Below, in pieces: positions 44,788 to 55,209 of a DNA stretch of 64,000 nucleotides. The notes under the pieces are model-generated. The model did no database searches. It was not told the DNA's origin and worked only from the letters and a program-made list of their open reading frames with translations. Source of the stretch: Dorea longicatena (GTDB lineage: Bacteria > Bacillota > Clostridia > Lachnospirales > Lachnospiraceae); NCBI RefSeq assembly GCF_025150085.1, contig NZ_CP102280.1:1685001-1749000 (forward strand), read 5' to 3'. A program made the translations under genes and the position numbers. Position 1 is the first letter of the stretch. Every line of letters begins with the position of its first letter.

Positions 44788-45813
44788 TTATGACTTCTCC
44801 TTTGCAATCACTCGTTTTAACAACGTATACACATAATGAACATAATAATATATAATATATTTGTTATGTTTCAGCAAAAAGTAATCTAAGCCATTAATAT
44901 CCCGATATGCCATCTCTTTTTCCAGAAACTCCACAAATCTTTCATCCTTCATTATTTTCCGTATTTCTTTTATACGTTTCTTCAACGGTACATCTGTCCA
45001 TACGTTCCAATATGCCGCAGCTGTATTAATTCCCTGAAAATAAAAATACCGATTTAATTTTCTTTTTGCACTTTCACTCAGATGGTATTTGTAATCGACC
45101 ATATAGCATATCTCTTTATCTATATCCATCTGCATCTCAAAAGCATCCGCATAATAAGCACTTCCGGCTCCAGTACCTTGTCTGATATGATATACAAACA
45201 CAGGGATATCGGATAACACATAATTATCCACATATTGGAAGTATTTCAGGTTAAAACGGATATCCTCACCATATACTACATTTTTCTGAAAATATAACTG
45301 ATTTGTTTCTATGATATCCCGGCGAAACACTTTTCCACATTGAAGCATGAATAATTGCTCTTCTAATAATTCCGGAAATGCTTCTTTTCCTTGATATTTA
45401 TCCATTTCACCCGCAGTGATTTTATTTTTAAATCTTTTTTCTGTACCCTCTATCTGTTTATAATAATTAAAAATGAGCCACTCACACTTTTCAGCCGTAA
45501 AGTCCAATATTCTTTTCACTGCCCCCGACACTAATTCATCATCTGAATCAAGAAAATATATCCATTCTCCGGTTGCCTTTTTCAAACCAGCGTTTCGCGC
45601 CATACTTACACCCTGATTTTTTTGATGAATGATGTCAATATAATTATACTTCTCTGCTTCTTCTTTCATAATTTCAAACGAATCGTCGGTAGACCCATCA
45701 TCAATTAATATCACCTGGCAATCAGCGGGATCTTGTTTTGTAACAGAGTCTATACAACGCCGCAAATATTTTTCACTATTATAAACTGGTATAATAATAC
45801 TTAACTTGCTCAA
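44788..45813 (-). CDS. Family 2 glycosyltransferase
   Basis: 341 aa, GT-A fold. IIPVYNSEKYLRRCIDSV opens the domain, VILIDDGSTDDSF has the nucleotide-sugar Asp, and YFLDSDDELV supplies the metal-binding DxD region. No membrane segment is seen. The C-terminal ~120 residues are Lys/Tyr-rich and variable as in capsule GT2 enzymes. One of three tandem GT2 genes here. Confidence 0.93.
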   Translation of the reverse strand: MSKLSIIIPVYNSEKYLRRCIDSVTKQDPADCQVILIDDGSTDDSFEIMKEEAEKYNYIDIIHQKNQGVSMARNAGLKKATGEWIYFLDSDDELVSGAVKRILDFTAEKCEWLIFNYYKQIEGTEKRFKNKITAGEMDKYQGKEAFPELLEEQLFMLQCGKVFRRDIIETNQLYFQKNVVYGEDIRFNLKYFQYVDNYVLSDIPVFVYHIRQGTGAGSAYYADAFEMQMDIDKEICYMVDYKYHLSESAKRKLNRYFYFQGINTAAAYWNVWTDVPLKKRIKEIRKIMKDERFVEFLEKEMAYRDINGLDYFLLKHNKYIIYYYVHYVYTLLKRVIAKEKS

Positions 45814-45824
45814 TGTGTTTTCTC

Positions 45825-46829
45825 CTACTTATATTTTTTCAGTTTTGCATATCTTTTATGTAATCCATAATACAGATCTATCCATTTTCTTTTTAATAAC
45901 CAGTAATCAATTTTATGGATTCTTTGTTCTTCCTTTTCCACCTGCAAAACTTTCATAAAATATGGATCACTTAAAATTCTGTTTTTATTCGTCTGATCTT
46001 TCTCAATAACCGTTCTCTCCAAAGAAGCAATACATTGTGAGAAATAGAAATGATTCATCTCTTTCAGTGTATTATCATCTATATATTGATTCACTGCCAG
46101 TTCTTTTTTTACTGTTTTACAAAGTTCTTTTTGTAATGACCACTCATCTTTCTGAGTGCTACATCCTAATCCGGTCCCCCATTGATAACAATAAAAATAT
46201 ACTGCTGTATTCAATACAACAAATCGATCTACATACGAAATATATTTTAAATTAAATAATAAATCCTCTCCGTATTCCCTTGATTCATCAAAACGAATCT
46301 GATGTGTCTTAATAACAGATTTCGCATACAGTTTTCCCCACACACAATGAAAATTCCTACTGGCACAAAATACCGGTAATTCATTTAATGTACCTGTATG
46401 TACCTTCTCATTAAAATACTGTCTGTTCAGAATCTTTTCTCCACTTTTTTCATTTTGAGATATAAAATTACCAATAATCCATTTTATATCTGTTTGTCTT
46501 GTCTGATCTGCCAGAACCTCAAGCGAACGTGGTAACATACAGTCGTCCGAATCCAGAAAACCTATCCAGTCTCCGTTTGCCACCTCCAATCCCAGATTAC
46601 GTGCACTGCTTACACCCCTGTTTTCGGAGTCAATTATCTTGATTGTTGGATATAAATCTACTAATTCCTGACACACTTCTTTTGTTCCGTCTTTCGATCC
46701 ATCATTAACAATTATGATTTCATACGATTTATACTCTTGTTCTACAATACTTTCTATACTCTTTTTTAAACTTTTTTCTGCATTATACGCAGGTACGATA
46801 ATTGATATATAAGGGCTACTATATTTCAT
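45825..46829 (-). CDS. Family 2 glycosyltransferase
   Basis: 334 aa. The motifs are IIVPAYNAEKSLKKSIESI, IIVNDGSKDGTKE and GFLDSDDCMLP. The C-terminal region (YGEDLLFNLKYISYVDRFVV) parallels the 44788-45813 product (YGEDIRFNLKYFQYVDNYVL), so these two genes are probably tandem paralogues. Sugar specificity is unknown. Confidence 0.93.
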   Translation of the reverse strand: MKYSSPYISIIVPAYNAEKSLKKSIESIVEQEYKSYEIIIVNDGSKDGTKEVCQELVDLYPTIKIIDSENRGVSSARNLGLEVANGDWIGFLDSDDCMLPRSLEVLADQTRQTDIKWIIGNFISQNEKSGEKILNRQYFNEKVHTGTLNELPVFCASRNFHCVWGKLYAKSVIKTHQIRFDESREYGEDLLFNLKYISYVDRFVVLNTAVYFYCYQWGTGLGCSTQKDEWSLQKELCKTVKKELAVNQYIDDNTLKEMNHFYFSQCIASLERTVIEKDQTNKNRILSDPYFMKVLQVEKEEQRIHKIDYWLLKRKWIDLYYGLHKRYAKLKKYK

Positions 46830-46879
46830 GATCTGTCATTTCCTTATTTCTTCATTAATAATTACTTTATTTAATATTT

Positions 46880-47875
46880 TCATTTAAAAATTCTTCTTAT
46901 CTTTTCACCAAAGGGAAGAATTAATAGCAATGCTATTACATATTCTTTCCATTGGAATTTTTCCCATCTGATAAAATAATAAACCAGTCTTTTAAACTCT
47001 TTTCTATATAATTCATACTCAGACTTGTATAACTCAAAATTTTCAGAATCTAATATAGAATTCAACAAGCAAAAATAGTGAGTTCCCACAAAATGATATA
47101 AATATGGCATAACATCCGGATGCTTCCTTTTAACATCATTTTCCAGATAACTCATATGTTCTGTTACAACTTTAAACTTTTCAGAATATCCAGAATTTGT
47201 TATGCTTCCATATCTTTTTCTATATCCATAAAATTGTGCATCCATCACAACCGTCTTTTTTGAACCGACCAATAATTTATAAATAACATTCGTATCCTCG
47301 TTTATCTCTCCCTCTACAAATCTTAATTTTGACCATAATTCGCTCGAATATAAATTCGAGCAAACACTTTCCGGAATATTTCTTGTAAAAAATTCTTTTA
47401 ATACATCTTCTGTATTATAAACTCTTATTTTATTTTTTACTTCTTTCAAATTAATAGAAATCTTTTCCAAATCCGATTGATTTTCAAAGCAAAAATATCT
47501 ACTCATAACCATCTGTGCATTACACATTTTGGCCACCTCAATAAGATTTTTATACATTTCCGGCATAATATAATCATCACTGTCAACAAAGCCAATATAT
47601 TTTCCAACCGCATTTTCTATTCCTGTATTTCTTGCTGAAGATAATCCACCATTTTTCTTATGAATAACCTGTATCTTCTCATGCTTTTTTGCATACTCAT
47701 CACATATTCCACCACTTGAATCTGTTGATCCATCATCAACTAATATAATCTCATAAGCATCCAGTTTCTGCTCCAGTAAGCTGTTAATACATGTTTTCAA
47801 GTACTTTTCTACATTATAAACAGGAACAATAATCGAAAGTACTGTATCCTGTCTTTTGTTATTGTTCATCTGCAT
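46880..47875 (-). CDS. Family 2 glycosyltransferase
   Basis: 331 aa. IIVPVYNVEKYLKTCINSL, IILVDDGSTDSSGGICDEYA and GFVDSDDYIMPEMY identify GT2. ATG 47875 has AAGGAG at proper spacing and lies within the 3' end of the acetyltransferase gene (17-bp overlap), so the two are cotranslated. It is the most AT-rich of the GT2 genes. Confidence 0.93.
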   Translation of the reverse strand: MQMNNNKRQDTVLSIIVPVYNVEKYLKTCINSLLEQKLDAYEIILVDDGSTDSSGGICDEYAKKHEKIQVIHKKNGGLSSARNTGIENAVGKYIGFVDSDDYIMPEMYKNLIEVAKMCNAQMVMSRYFCFENQSDLEKISINLKEVKNKIRVYNTEDVLKEFFTRNIPESVCSNLYSSELWSKLRFVEGEINEDTNVIYKLLVGSKKTVVMDAQFYGYRKRYGSITNSGYSEKFKVVTEHMSYLENDVKRKHPDVMPYLYHFVGTHYFCLLNSILDSENFELYKSEYELYRKEFKRLVYYFIRWEKFQWKEYVIALLLILPFGEKIRRIFK

Positions 47876-48437
47876 GTCCGACTCCTTTTTTTAACTCGCG
47901 TGCAGGGACTCCTCCAATTGTAATTCCCGGTTCTTTAAAAGATTTGTTAACGACAGCCCCCGCTCCAATTACGATATCATCTGCAATTTCAATATTTCCG
48001 ATTATTTTGGCGCCAACTCCTATATCCACTCTGTTGCCTATTCTTGGTGCTGCTAAAGTAATCCCATTATTGCCGATACAATTATCACCATGTAGCTGAC
48101 ACATCTCACCAATCCTTGCAAATCCATTTACAACAATATTTCCAGTGTGATGTATAATAAGTCCCGGTGCGAATGAACCTTCCACCATTTCGATGCCCAG
48201 TCTCAGACCCAGACGGTTTCTTCTTCTTCTGTATAACGGATATAGAATTAATTTTTTTAATCCCTTTTGACAATAATAATATTCCGTATAACGCAATACT
48301 TTTTGATACTGCCATATACGAACACACGGATCTTTTACAACCCATTCTACCATCTGGTCATGACGGGATTTTCGTGTTATATAAAATTCTTTTTCTTTTT
48401 TCAGACAATCTTTCAACTTTTCTCTTGTATCAAGCAT
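47859..48437 (-). CDS. Serine acetyltransferase-like hexapeptide O-acetyltransferase
   Basis: 192 aa. An N-terminal helical region is followed by a left-handed beta-helix: NIVVNGFARIGEMCQLHGDN, then RVDIGVGAKIIGNIEIADDI. It closes with GAGAVVNKSF and GGVPAREL, as in the serine acetyltransferase subgroup used for polysaccharide O-acetylation. Cysteine biosynthesis is unlikely given the location. It overlaps the next GT2 gene. Confidence 0.85.
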   Translation of the reverse strand: MLDTREKLKDCLKKEKEFYITRKSRHDQMVEWVVKDPCVRIWQYQKVLRYTEYYYCQKGLKKLILYPLYRRRRNRLGLRLGIEMVEGSFAPGLIIHHTGNIVVNGFARIGEMCQLHGDNCIGNNGITLAAPRIGNRVDIGVGAKIIGNIEIADDIVIGAGAVVNKSFKEPGITIGGVPARELKKGVGHADEQ

Positions 48438-48458
48438 ATGTAACCTTTCTTTTTTATC

Positions 48459-49775
48459 TTATACTTTTCCCATCATACCCTGTATTTTCTGGAACGTTTC
48501 GCTGGAAACCTTATATATTACCTGCTTTTGTGCAATAAATGGTAATGCACACATCAACGCAATTATATAGGCTGTCTCCATCTCCAATGCATTATTATAT
48601 ATAAGTCCGATAAGACATGTTGGCAAGAAAGAAAATACCATTAAATCATATATATTTCTATTCTGTTTTCTCTTTCCTATAATATATACGGCAATAGACA
48701 CAAAGAAAGATATCAATAATATAAGACCAACACTTCCCTGTTCCAAATAAACCCACGAATGCGAAAACCACCTATAATGTAAATATTCATACTTTTTGTA
48801 AAAAGCACTCTGTAAAAACGAAAAATTCGAGTAATCACAACTTCCTAACCCAAAGCCAAACAAAGAATGTACTCTGTCTCCTCTGAAAAACATAGAATAA
48901 ATTTTTTGCACTGCTGTCAATCGGTTCAAATCCCCCGAGTTTGTATAGCCATTACCAGATAAGTAGTACTCCATAGCATCATTATCCACAAAAATTTTTA
49001 AAATAGCCGGATTATAACGCTTGATAAAATTAAATCCGATTACCAGTATCAACCCTATTGCTATACAAATTCCGATTGTCTTTTTTGAAGGTTTTGTATA
49101 TAAAAGCTGAATAACTACAATCAGAACAAATTCCAGAAAATATATTTTCAACTCGCACACAGTTGCTACGTACATACAAGCCACACAATATATGAATACC
49201 TTCCCGAGCGTCATTTCTGATGAATTAAATTCTGCCATTACGATCGCTGTTATAATACATAACGTTACACAAACATATGCATTACAGCCAGAGGCAACAC
49301 CAAAAAATCCCCCCAAAAAATCATCCCTATATCCCTGTACAAAATACTGAAAACTTATCATAACAACATTCATAACAAAAAAGACTTTGAATATAGAGAT
49401 GAATCGTTTTATATCTTTTTTTGATAATAGTGCAACACATAAAAAAAAGAAAACGAAAAATCGAATATTATTACGGAACCCCCATAAAAATAATATTGGA
49501 TTTGCCAGATTAACTACCGCACCTAAAATCATGCAGAGAACAATTGCCCCAACTATATAGAGTTGGGGTTTCACCGGTGATAATTTAATTCCTTGTTTTA
49601 TACTACGAAATTGCAATATAATAATTAAAACTACAATAATATCCGTTAAATAAACAATTACTGACGGAAGTCCTATAACATCCCTAAACCACAGCATCAT
49701 ATATACAAATATGATTTGTATAAAAATCCATATCTTCTTTTTTGATGGTACCTGTATAACCAAACTATCTTTCAT
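48459..49775 (-). CDS. O-antigen ligase/polymerase-type membrane protein (Wzy candidate)
   Basis: 438 aa, 10-12 membrane helices with one larger periplasmic-type loop containing LSGNGYTNSGDLNRL and RVHSLFGFGLGSCDYSNF. The HSWVYLEQGSVGLILLISFF segment is the conserved Wzy_C-like end. It is the only polymerase candidate in the locus and so the likely Wzy. Stop and start codons of the GT4 gene upstream are directly adjacent. Confidence 0.85.
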   Translation of the reverse strand: MKDSLVIQVPSKKKIWIFIQIIFVYMMLWFRDVIGLPSVIVYLTDIIVVLIIILQFRSIKQGIKLSPVKPQLYIVGAIVLCMILGAVVNLANPILFLWGFRNNIRFFVFFFLCVALLSKKDIKRFISIFKVFFVMNVVMISFQYFVQGYRDDFLGGFFGVASGCNAYVCVTLCIITAIVMAEFNSSEMTLGKVFIYCVACMYVATVCELKIYFLEFVLIVVIQLLYTKPSKKTIGICIAIGLILVIGFNFIKRYNPAILKIFVDNDAMEYYLSGNGYTNSGDLNRLTAVQKIYSMFFRGDRVHSLFGFGLGSCDYSNFSFLQSAFYKKYEYLHYRWFSHSWVYLEQGSVGLILLISFFVSIAVYIIGKRKQNRNIYDLMVFSFLPTCLIGLIYNNALEMETAYIIALMCALPFIAQKQVIYKVSSETFQKIQGMMGKV

Positions 49776-50900
49776 TTATATTTTCCTTATATCTTCATAG
49801 AGTCTCAATGTCTTATCTGTAACAGTATCCCAGTCATACTTTTTACAAATAAAATCTGCAGCAATTTCCTGATATTCCGTAACAACCGCCGGATGATTAC
49901 ATAAATATTGTAATTTTTCTGCCAGTGCTTCCGTATTCGAATGCGGAAATACTACTGCCTTATCTTCTACCACCTCAGTAAGTTCCTTAATATCTGACAC
50001 CAGGCAGCAATTTTCATAGCTCATCGCTTCTAACAAACTTAATGGCATTCCTTCAAGATCTGATGGAAGCGTATACACATAAGCATTGCTATATAATTCT
50101 TCCAGCAAATCTCCTTCTACGAATCCGGTAAATAGAATTCTTGAATCCTTCTCCGCTTTCATTCTTAATTCTTTCTCATACTCATCTGTATCGCTGCTTC
50201 CACCAGCAATCACAAGTTTTAAATCTGTATTCACTTTTGAAAATGCCTCAATCAAATACATAATTCCTTTTTCCGGTACAAGTCTTCCCAGGAACAAAAT
50301 ATACCCATTCTTTTCTAATCCATAAACAGATCGGATTCTATCTGCTTTTCTTATCGTCGGACGATTTACACCGTTGGGGATAAATCTTGTAATCCTGTTA
50401 TATCTGGTCTTAAAATACTGTTCAACATTTTTACTAAGCACAATAATCTCATCCGCATACTTAACTGCATTTTCTTCACCTTTGCGGATGAATTTGGCGC
50501 CAAATCCACCTTTCCACTTTTCACGCTGCCAATCCAGTCCATGAACCGTCACAACAATCTTTTTGTGAAACAACTTTGGAATCCAGCTAAAAAAAGCTGG
50601 TCCCTCTGCATGAATATGTACAATATCATACTTTCCAAATGCCGCCATCACGGACGAAAAAAACGCCGCTGTAACTGCTGCCATCCCTTTTTTATCTATA
50701 GTTGGAACAGTCTTTACTTCAATCCCGTTAAAATTATATCTTTTCCCATACTTTTGGGAAACACAACCTTTTCCGTTTCTATTAAAGCATGTTACTTCAT
50801 TTCCTGTTTTCACCATACGAGAAGCTAATTCTTCAACTACAATTTCCACTCCGCCCTCTCGTGAGGGAATTCTTTTATGCCCGAACATCGCAATCTTCAT
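49776..50900 (-). CDS. Family 4 glycosyltransferase
   Basis: 374 aa, GT-B fold. The N-terminal GHKRIPSREGGVEIVVEELA is the acceptor-side glycine loop. The C-terminal domain has ILFLGRLVPEKGIMYLIEAF and the EX7E region in LPSDLEGMPLSLLEAMSYEN. It resembles CpsF/rhamnosyl- or DUF1972-type enzymes that add the second sugar, though specificity is not provable. It follows the initiating transferase gene, fitting that role. Confidence 0.93.
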   Translation of the reverse strand: MKIAMFGHKRIPSREGGVEIVVEELASRMVKTGNEVTCFNRNGKGCVSQKYGKRYNFNGIEVKTVPTIDKKGMAAVTAAFFSSVMAAFGKYDIVHIHAEGPAFFSWIPKLFHKKIVVTVHGLDWQREKWKGGFGAKFIRKGEENAVKYADEIIVLSKNVEQYFKTRYNRITRFIPNGVNRPTIRKADRIRSVYGLEKNGYILFLGRLVPEKGIMYLIEAFSKVNTDLKLVIAGGSSDTDEYEKELRMKAEKDSRILFTGFVEGDLLEELYSNAYVYTLPSDLEGMPLSLLEAMSYENCCLVSDIKELTEVVEDKAVVFPHSNTEALAEKLQYLCNHPAVVTEYQEIAADFICKKYDWDTVTDKTLRLYEDIRKI

Positions 50901-50933
50901 GTACTACACATCCATCCTACCTTGATTCTGGCT

Positions 50934-52340
50934 TTACATTGCTCCATCACCAGTAAAAACCTGTACAACTGTCTTCCAGAGAATCTTTATATCTAAAGTA
51001 ATATCCCACTGTTCAATATAGGCCGCATCCAAAGCAACCACTTTATCAAAATCCGTAATACGACTTCTGCCACTTACCTGCCACATTCCTGTAATTCCAG
51101 GTTTCACAGCCAGGCGCTTTCTATGAACAAATTCATATTGTTCATATTCATCCACTGTCGGAGGTCTTGTCCCTACAAGACTCATATCTCCTTTTAACAC
51201 ATTCCAGAACTGTGGAAATTCATCTATACTTGTTTTTCTAAGAAAATGACCGATCGGAATAATTCTTGGATCATTTTCCATCTTAAACATCAACCCTTGC
51301 ATCTGATTTTTTTCCATCAATTCTTTCTTACGTTCTTCTGCATCCGGATACATAGTACGAATCTTATAGATACGGAAAATTCTTCCATTTCTTCCCACCC
51401 GTCGTTGTGAAAATAAAATCGGCCCCGGAGATTCCAATTTTATAATAGGCCCAAAAATCACTATAAATATCCCACATACAATAAGTCCGATAATTCCACC
51501 CACAATATCCATGCATCTTTTAGCCAGAATCTGCCAGGGTTCTGCGAATTTCATACTCGTCGTCATCACAAGACATTTGCCAAATGACTGCACACGTCTT
51601 TCTTCCATCTTATAATTATATGACATCAGATTAACATGTACTGTAAGGCCCATGCTGATAAAAAAATCTGTTAATTGTTTTTCTTTCTCTGGATTTTCAT
51701 TTATATCAAGAAAGATTTCATCAACAACACTTGCCTGTATATAATCCAACATACTTTCGTTATTTGCAACAACCGGTACGCCTTTTATCTTTCTTTGTCC
51801 TATCTTCGCATCATCACAAAATATAATTCCTGAAATCATATAATCCCGATATGGTTGTTGTAAATTATTCAACGTTGTGTTCACATTATCCCTTGTCGTA
51901 ATTACAAGAAGTTTCCGGCATATCTTCCTGTTAATCAATTGTATTCTTATAATCCTCTTCCAGAACAATCTTCCCAGCCATATAAGGAAAATACTAGCCG
52001 GATACAAGAAAAATACAACCACTCGTGAATACGATTCCGATTCCTGAACAGTAAACATCCACACAATCATCCCTACCGTAACAAATGTGCAATGTTCAAT
52101 TACCTTCTTAAGCTCAACAAGATAACCTCTGCGGATAATTCCTTTATAACTGCTCAAGAAAAAAACCGCACATATATGTATTACCAGAATAGCCCACATG
52201 GCATTTTGATAAAGTGGGGGCACTCCTCCAAAACCATGTCTGAGCCAATATGCAATTATAAGACTCACCTCTAACAGTCCAGCATCTAATAATAGAAAAT
52301 CAAAATGCTTAAACCATCCAATGATAACCTCTTTATACAT
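50934..52340 (-). CDS. Initiating polyprenyl-phosphate glycosylphosphotransferase (WbaP/CpsE-like)
   Basis: 468 aa. It has four to five N-terminal membrane helices, then a CoA-binding-like region. After another membrane helix, the C-terminal bacterial sugar transferase domain carries PGPILFSQRRVGRNGR, YKIRTMYPDAEERK, FLRKTSIDEFPQFWNVLKGD and VKPGITGMWQVSGRS. It transfers the first sugar-1-phosphate to undecaprenyl phosphate and starts each repeat unit. Length is normal for PHPT enzymes. Confidence 0.95.
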   Translation of the reverse strand: MYKEVIIGWFKHFDFLLLDAGLLEVSLIIAYWLRHGFGGVPPLYQNAMWAILVIHICAVFFLSSYKGIIRRGYLVELKKVIEHCTFVTVGMIVWMFTVQESESYSRVVVFFLYPASIFLIWLGRLFWKRIIRIQLINRKICRKLLVITTRDNVNTTLNNLQQPYRDYMISGIIFCDDAKIGQRKIKGVPVVANNESMLDYIQASVVDEIFLDINENPEKEKQLTDFFISMGLTVHVNLMSYNYKMEERRVQSFGKCLVMTTSMKFAEPWQILAKRCMDIVGGIIGLIVCGIFIVIFGPIIKLESPGPILFSQRRVGRNGRIFRIYKIRTMYPDAEERKKELMEKNQMQGLMFKMENDPRIIPIGHFLRKTSIDEFPQFWNVLKGDMSLVGTRPPTVDEYEQYEFVHRKRLAVKPGITGMWQVSGRSRITDFDKVVALDAAYIEQWDITLDIKILWKTVVQVFTGDGAM

Positions 52341-52369
52341 CTTTTTCGTAACTTTCCTTTTTCTTTTTC

Positions 52370-53794
52370 CTATTTTTCCAGTAATTTCTGAATTTTTAAG
52401 GCCGCATTCTCCACAGATGCTTCATCCGGTAACATTATATAAAGCAGTTCATTTCCAGACGAAAAACAAGTCTGTGTGTCTCCTGTACCACTCACTGCCT
52501 GAGATTCAATATTCCAACCTGATGGTTCTTCTATCTGCGCATTAATGAATTTTGCTATCTCTTCACTTGACATATTTGTCTGAACAGAATCACTTACGCC
52601 TGTAATTACCTCACCCGCATTTTTTAATATTGCCGGCGTACATGCCTTTTGGATAATTGCCGTCAGAACTTTTTCCTGATTCTTACCCCTTTGATTATCT
52701 CCATCTTCAAAACTATATCTTTCCCTTACAAAGCCAAGTGCCATTTTTCCATCCAGATGATTCATTCCCTTCTGAATATCGTACTCTCCGTGTGTTGTCT
52801 TGAATTCATAATCTGAATTCACATCAATGCCACCAAGTGCATCAACAATCTTCACAAGGGAAGTAAAATTGATTCTTGCATAATAATTAATATTTATTCC
52901 ATATAATTGTTCCAGTGTATCCATCGATGCATCCACACCATATATGCCTGCATGCGTTAACTTATCTTTTTTCTCTCCTGATACATTCGGAATTGTAACA
53001 TAATAATCCCGTGGTGTTGTTGTCAACAATATCTTCTTGTTCTGTGGGTTAACTGTCATGATCAGATTCACGTCACTTCTACTATTTGTAGAAATCGGGC
53101 CTGACACATCAATACCACTAATATAGATGTTAAACGGTTTATTCACATCAGCTACTGTATCGTTCTCCACTTTTGTCTTTATTCCATACTGATAAAGAAT
53201 TTTAACCTGATCCGAAAATCCTTCTACGGAATCATCTATAATGCTAAGATAGCCCTCATTAAACACCGCCGCATCAATGTTTCCATTCAATAAAGCATTC
53301 GCCTCATCTATTAATGTACTATACTCTTCTGTCTTAATATTCCTTCCTACCGTTGACCTAATATCTTTTAGCATTTTCTCCGTATTATCTACATCTACTA
53401 TCGTCTGATAACCAAAACGGTAATCCTGGGCATCCATAATATCTTTCGCTGTATCTTCTTTCTTTACTACCACGATCATATTATCTGTCTTATAACTGGC
53501 TCCACCTACTTTTTTAATGAAATCATCCGCTTTCATAAGCTCTACACTAATCCCAGCCAGTACAATAATTATCACAAGACTCGTCAGCATCCCAACATAT
53601 CGCAATATTTTACTCTTTGGATACTGAAATACATGCGTCAGTACAAAAAGAAACCCCAGTCCCACAATAAATAACGTTAAATACTTTCTCGGGAAAAGCC
53701 CACTATTCTTCGCCACAACAATACATATTACCGACACTATTAACTGAAGCACAGTAATAATCTTCCCTGCAATATTTTTGTTTTTCTTTTTCAT
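52370..53794 (-). CDS. LytR-CpsA-Psr (LCP) family ligase
   Basis: 474 aa. There are two to three N-terminal membrane helices and an accessory domain. The LCP domain (from about residue 225) has RSDVNLIMTVNPQNKKILL, TTPRDYYVTIP and LGFVRERYSFEDGDNQRGKN, with the catalytic Arg/Asp residues. It attaches the finished polymer to peptidoglycan on the cell surface. CpsA-like size, as in streptococcal capsule loci. Confidence 0.95.
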   Translation of the reverse strand: MKKKNKNIAGKIITVLQLIVSVICIVVAKNSGLFPRKYLTLFIVGLGFLFVLTHVFQYPKSKILRYVGMLTSLVIIIVLAGISVELMKADDFIKKVGGASYKTDNMIVVVKKEDTAKDIMDAQDYRFGYQTIVDVDNTEKMLKDIRSTVGRNIKTEEYSTLIDEANALLNGNIDAAVFNEGYLSIIDDSVEGFSDQVKILYQYGIKTKVENDTVADVNKPFNIYISGIDVSGPISTNSRSDVNLIMTVNPQNKKILLTTTPRDYYVTIPNVSGEKKDKLTHAGIYGVDASMDTLEQLYGININYYARINFTSLVKIVDALGGIDVNSDYEFKTTHGEYDIQKGMNHLDGKMALGFVRERYSFEDGDNQRGKNQEKVLTAIIQKACTPAILKNAGEVITGVSDSVQTNMSSEEIAKFINAQIEEPSGWNIESQAVSGTGDTQTCFSSGNELLYIMLPDEASVENAALKIQKLLEK

Positions 53795-53814
53795 CTGTTC
53801 TTCCCACTTTCTAT

Positions 53815-54471
53815 TTATTGTACAACCAAAGTAAATACTATCGGCTCTGATGTATTTCCATCACTGTCTGACACATAATAATTCAACTCATATCTTCCCG
53901 CCGTCGATACATCATATGTTCCGTCAATATAAAGATGCCGATATAATGTGTTTTTATCATCTTTATCATCAGATACATCCTCTACCATACTGGTCGGATC
54001 AAATTCACTACCCGTCTGAATATTTTTACTCTGGGTTGCCAATGTTAATATCGGACTTACTCCATCTGTATTTTTACTGGTCACCGGTGTCTCCGATGCT
54101 TCAACACCGGTTTCATCTGCCTCCTCAGTATCACTACTGTCAGCCTCAGAATAAGTGATTCTTCGTTTTGCAGTTCCTACATTATTGGCTTTATCCGTAA
54201 CGCCATAATAAACAACTGCTTTTTTTTCATTTAAAGATATGATTCTATCTATAAAAATCTGATCTGTAAGATCTCCATCCCTGTTATCTTTTGCCGTAAC
54301 TCCCTTAAAAAGCGCTTCATAGGAATCTCCATCTTTATAACTTACTTCTTCTTTTGTATCTACGACAATCTGCGGTGGTGTACGATCTTGTTTTAAATAC
54401 ATAAGACCACTGACAGCTGTTAACACGATACATCCACCTGCAAGGAAAGCAACAATCACTTGTTCTTTCAT
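53815..54471 (-). CDS. Membrane-anchored protein with Ig/DUF5011-like domains
   Basis: 218 aa. A single N-terminal hydrophobic anchor (VIVAFLAGGCIVLTAVSGLM) leads to a region PPQIVVDTKEEVSYKDGD ... AKDNRDGDLTDQIFID, typical of DUF5011/HYR-like Ig folds. After an acidic Ser/Glu/Thr linker comes a second copy ending YNYYVSDSDGNTSEP-like (ELNYYVSDSDGNTSEP). Extracytoplasmic. It lies between the kinase and LCP genes, so a surface role in polymer export or anchoring is inferred. Confidence 0.75.
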   Translation of the reverse strand: MKEQVIVAFLAGGCIVLTAVSGLMYLKQDRTPPQIVVDTKEEVSYKDGDSYEALFKGVTAKDNRDGDLTDQIFIDRIISLNEKKAVVYYGVTDKANNVGTAKRRITYSEADSSDTEEADETGVEASETPVTSKNTDGVSPILTLATQSKNIQTGSEFDPTSMVEDVSDDKDDKNTLYRHLYIDGTYDVSTAGRYELNYYVSDSDGNTSEPIVFTLVVQ

Positions 54472-54482
54472 TCCTCTTCCTC

Positions 54483-55184
54483 CTAATACTTATACTCTCC
54501 GTAATAGCCGGTATATTTTCCATAATATTTTCCGTAATATCTACTATTACTTACACTTACCTTATTAAGTACAACTCCCAGAATCGGGCAATCAGCCTTT
54601 TCAAGCTGCTCTTTTACATCCTTGGCAAATTTGTGTCCCACCGTTTTCGATGCAACTACAAGCACGGAAGCATCACAATATTTAGCGATTACAGCTGCGT
54701 CAATAACACTGCCAAGGGGTGGTGCATCAATAATCACATAATCATACAACTTTCTCGCACTAGCCAGAAGCGCCTGAAATCTCCGACTGTTCAGAAGCTC
54801 TGCAGGATTCGGTGGAATTGCTCCTGCAAAAATCATATGTAGATTAGAATCCTGTGTCTTTTGTATTACATCCTTCGCATCTGATTGTCCTGAAAGAAAA
54901 TGAGTCAATCCTTTTATCTTCCCTGTAACTTTATATCTTCCAACCAATACCGACTTACGCAAATCTGCATCTATGAATAAAACTCTTTTTTCACCTTCTG
55001 CAAGTGCTTCTGCAAGTCCCATCGTTACTGTGCTTTTTCCTTCATTCGGAATACAGCTTGTAAATACTATCACCTTTTTGTCTGCACCTGAAAATTCAAT
55101 ATTCGTACGAAGAGTTTTATACGCTTCACTGCTTCTATAATCTTTTATTACTTTTTTTAATACTATATCTGCCATATCTTCCAT
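54483..55184 (-). CDS. CpsD/CapB-family protein-tyrosine kinase (BY-kinase)
   Basis: 233 aa. It has Walker A SCIPNEGKSTVTMGLAEAL, Walker A' VLFIDADLRKS and Walker B YVIIDAPPLGSV. The C-terminal tyrosine cluster has nine Tyr in the last ~20 residues (YYGKYYGKYTGYYGEYKY), the autophosphorylation site. It controls chain length and output together with the Wzz-like activator encoded just upstream and the CpsB phosphatase. Confidence 0.95.
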   Translation of the reverse strand: MEDMADIVLKKVIKDYRSSEAYKTLRTNIEFSGADKKVIVFTSCIPNEGKSTVTMGLAEALAEGEKRVLFIDADLRKSVLVGRYKVTGKIKGLTHFLSGQSDAKDVIQKTQDSNLHMIFAGAIPPNPAELLNSRRFQALLASARKLYDYVIIDAPPLGSVIDAAVIAKYCDASVLVVASKTVGHKFAKDVKEQLEKADCPILGVVLNKVSVSNSRYYGKYYGKYTGYYGEYKY

Positions 55185-55209
55185 TTATCTCCTGTTCTTT
55201 ACACCATTA

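Noticed and set aside
47859..48437. Cysteine-biosynthetic serine acetyltransferase (CysE)
   Set aside because: The location among glycosyltransferases, the presence of a second similar gene at 57781-58368 and no cysK nearby make polysaccharide O-acetylation more likely.
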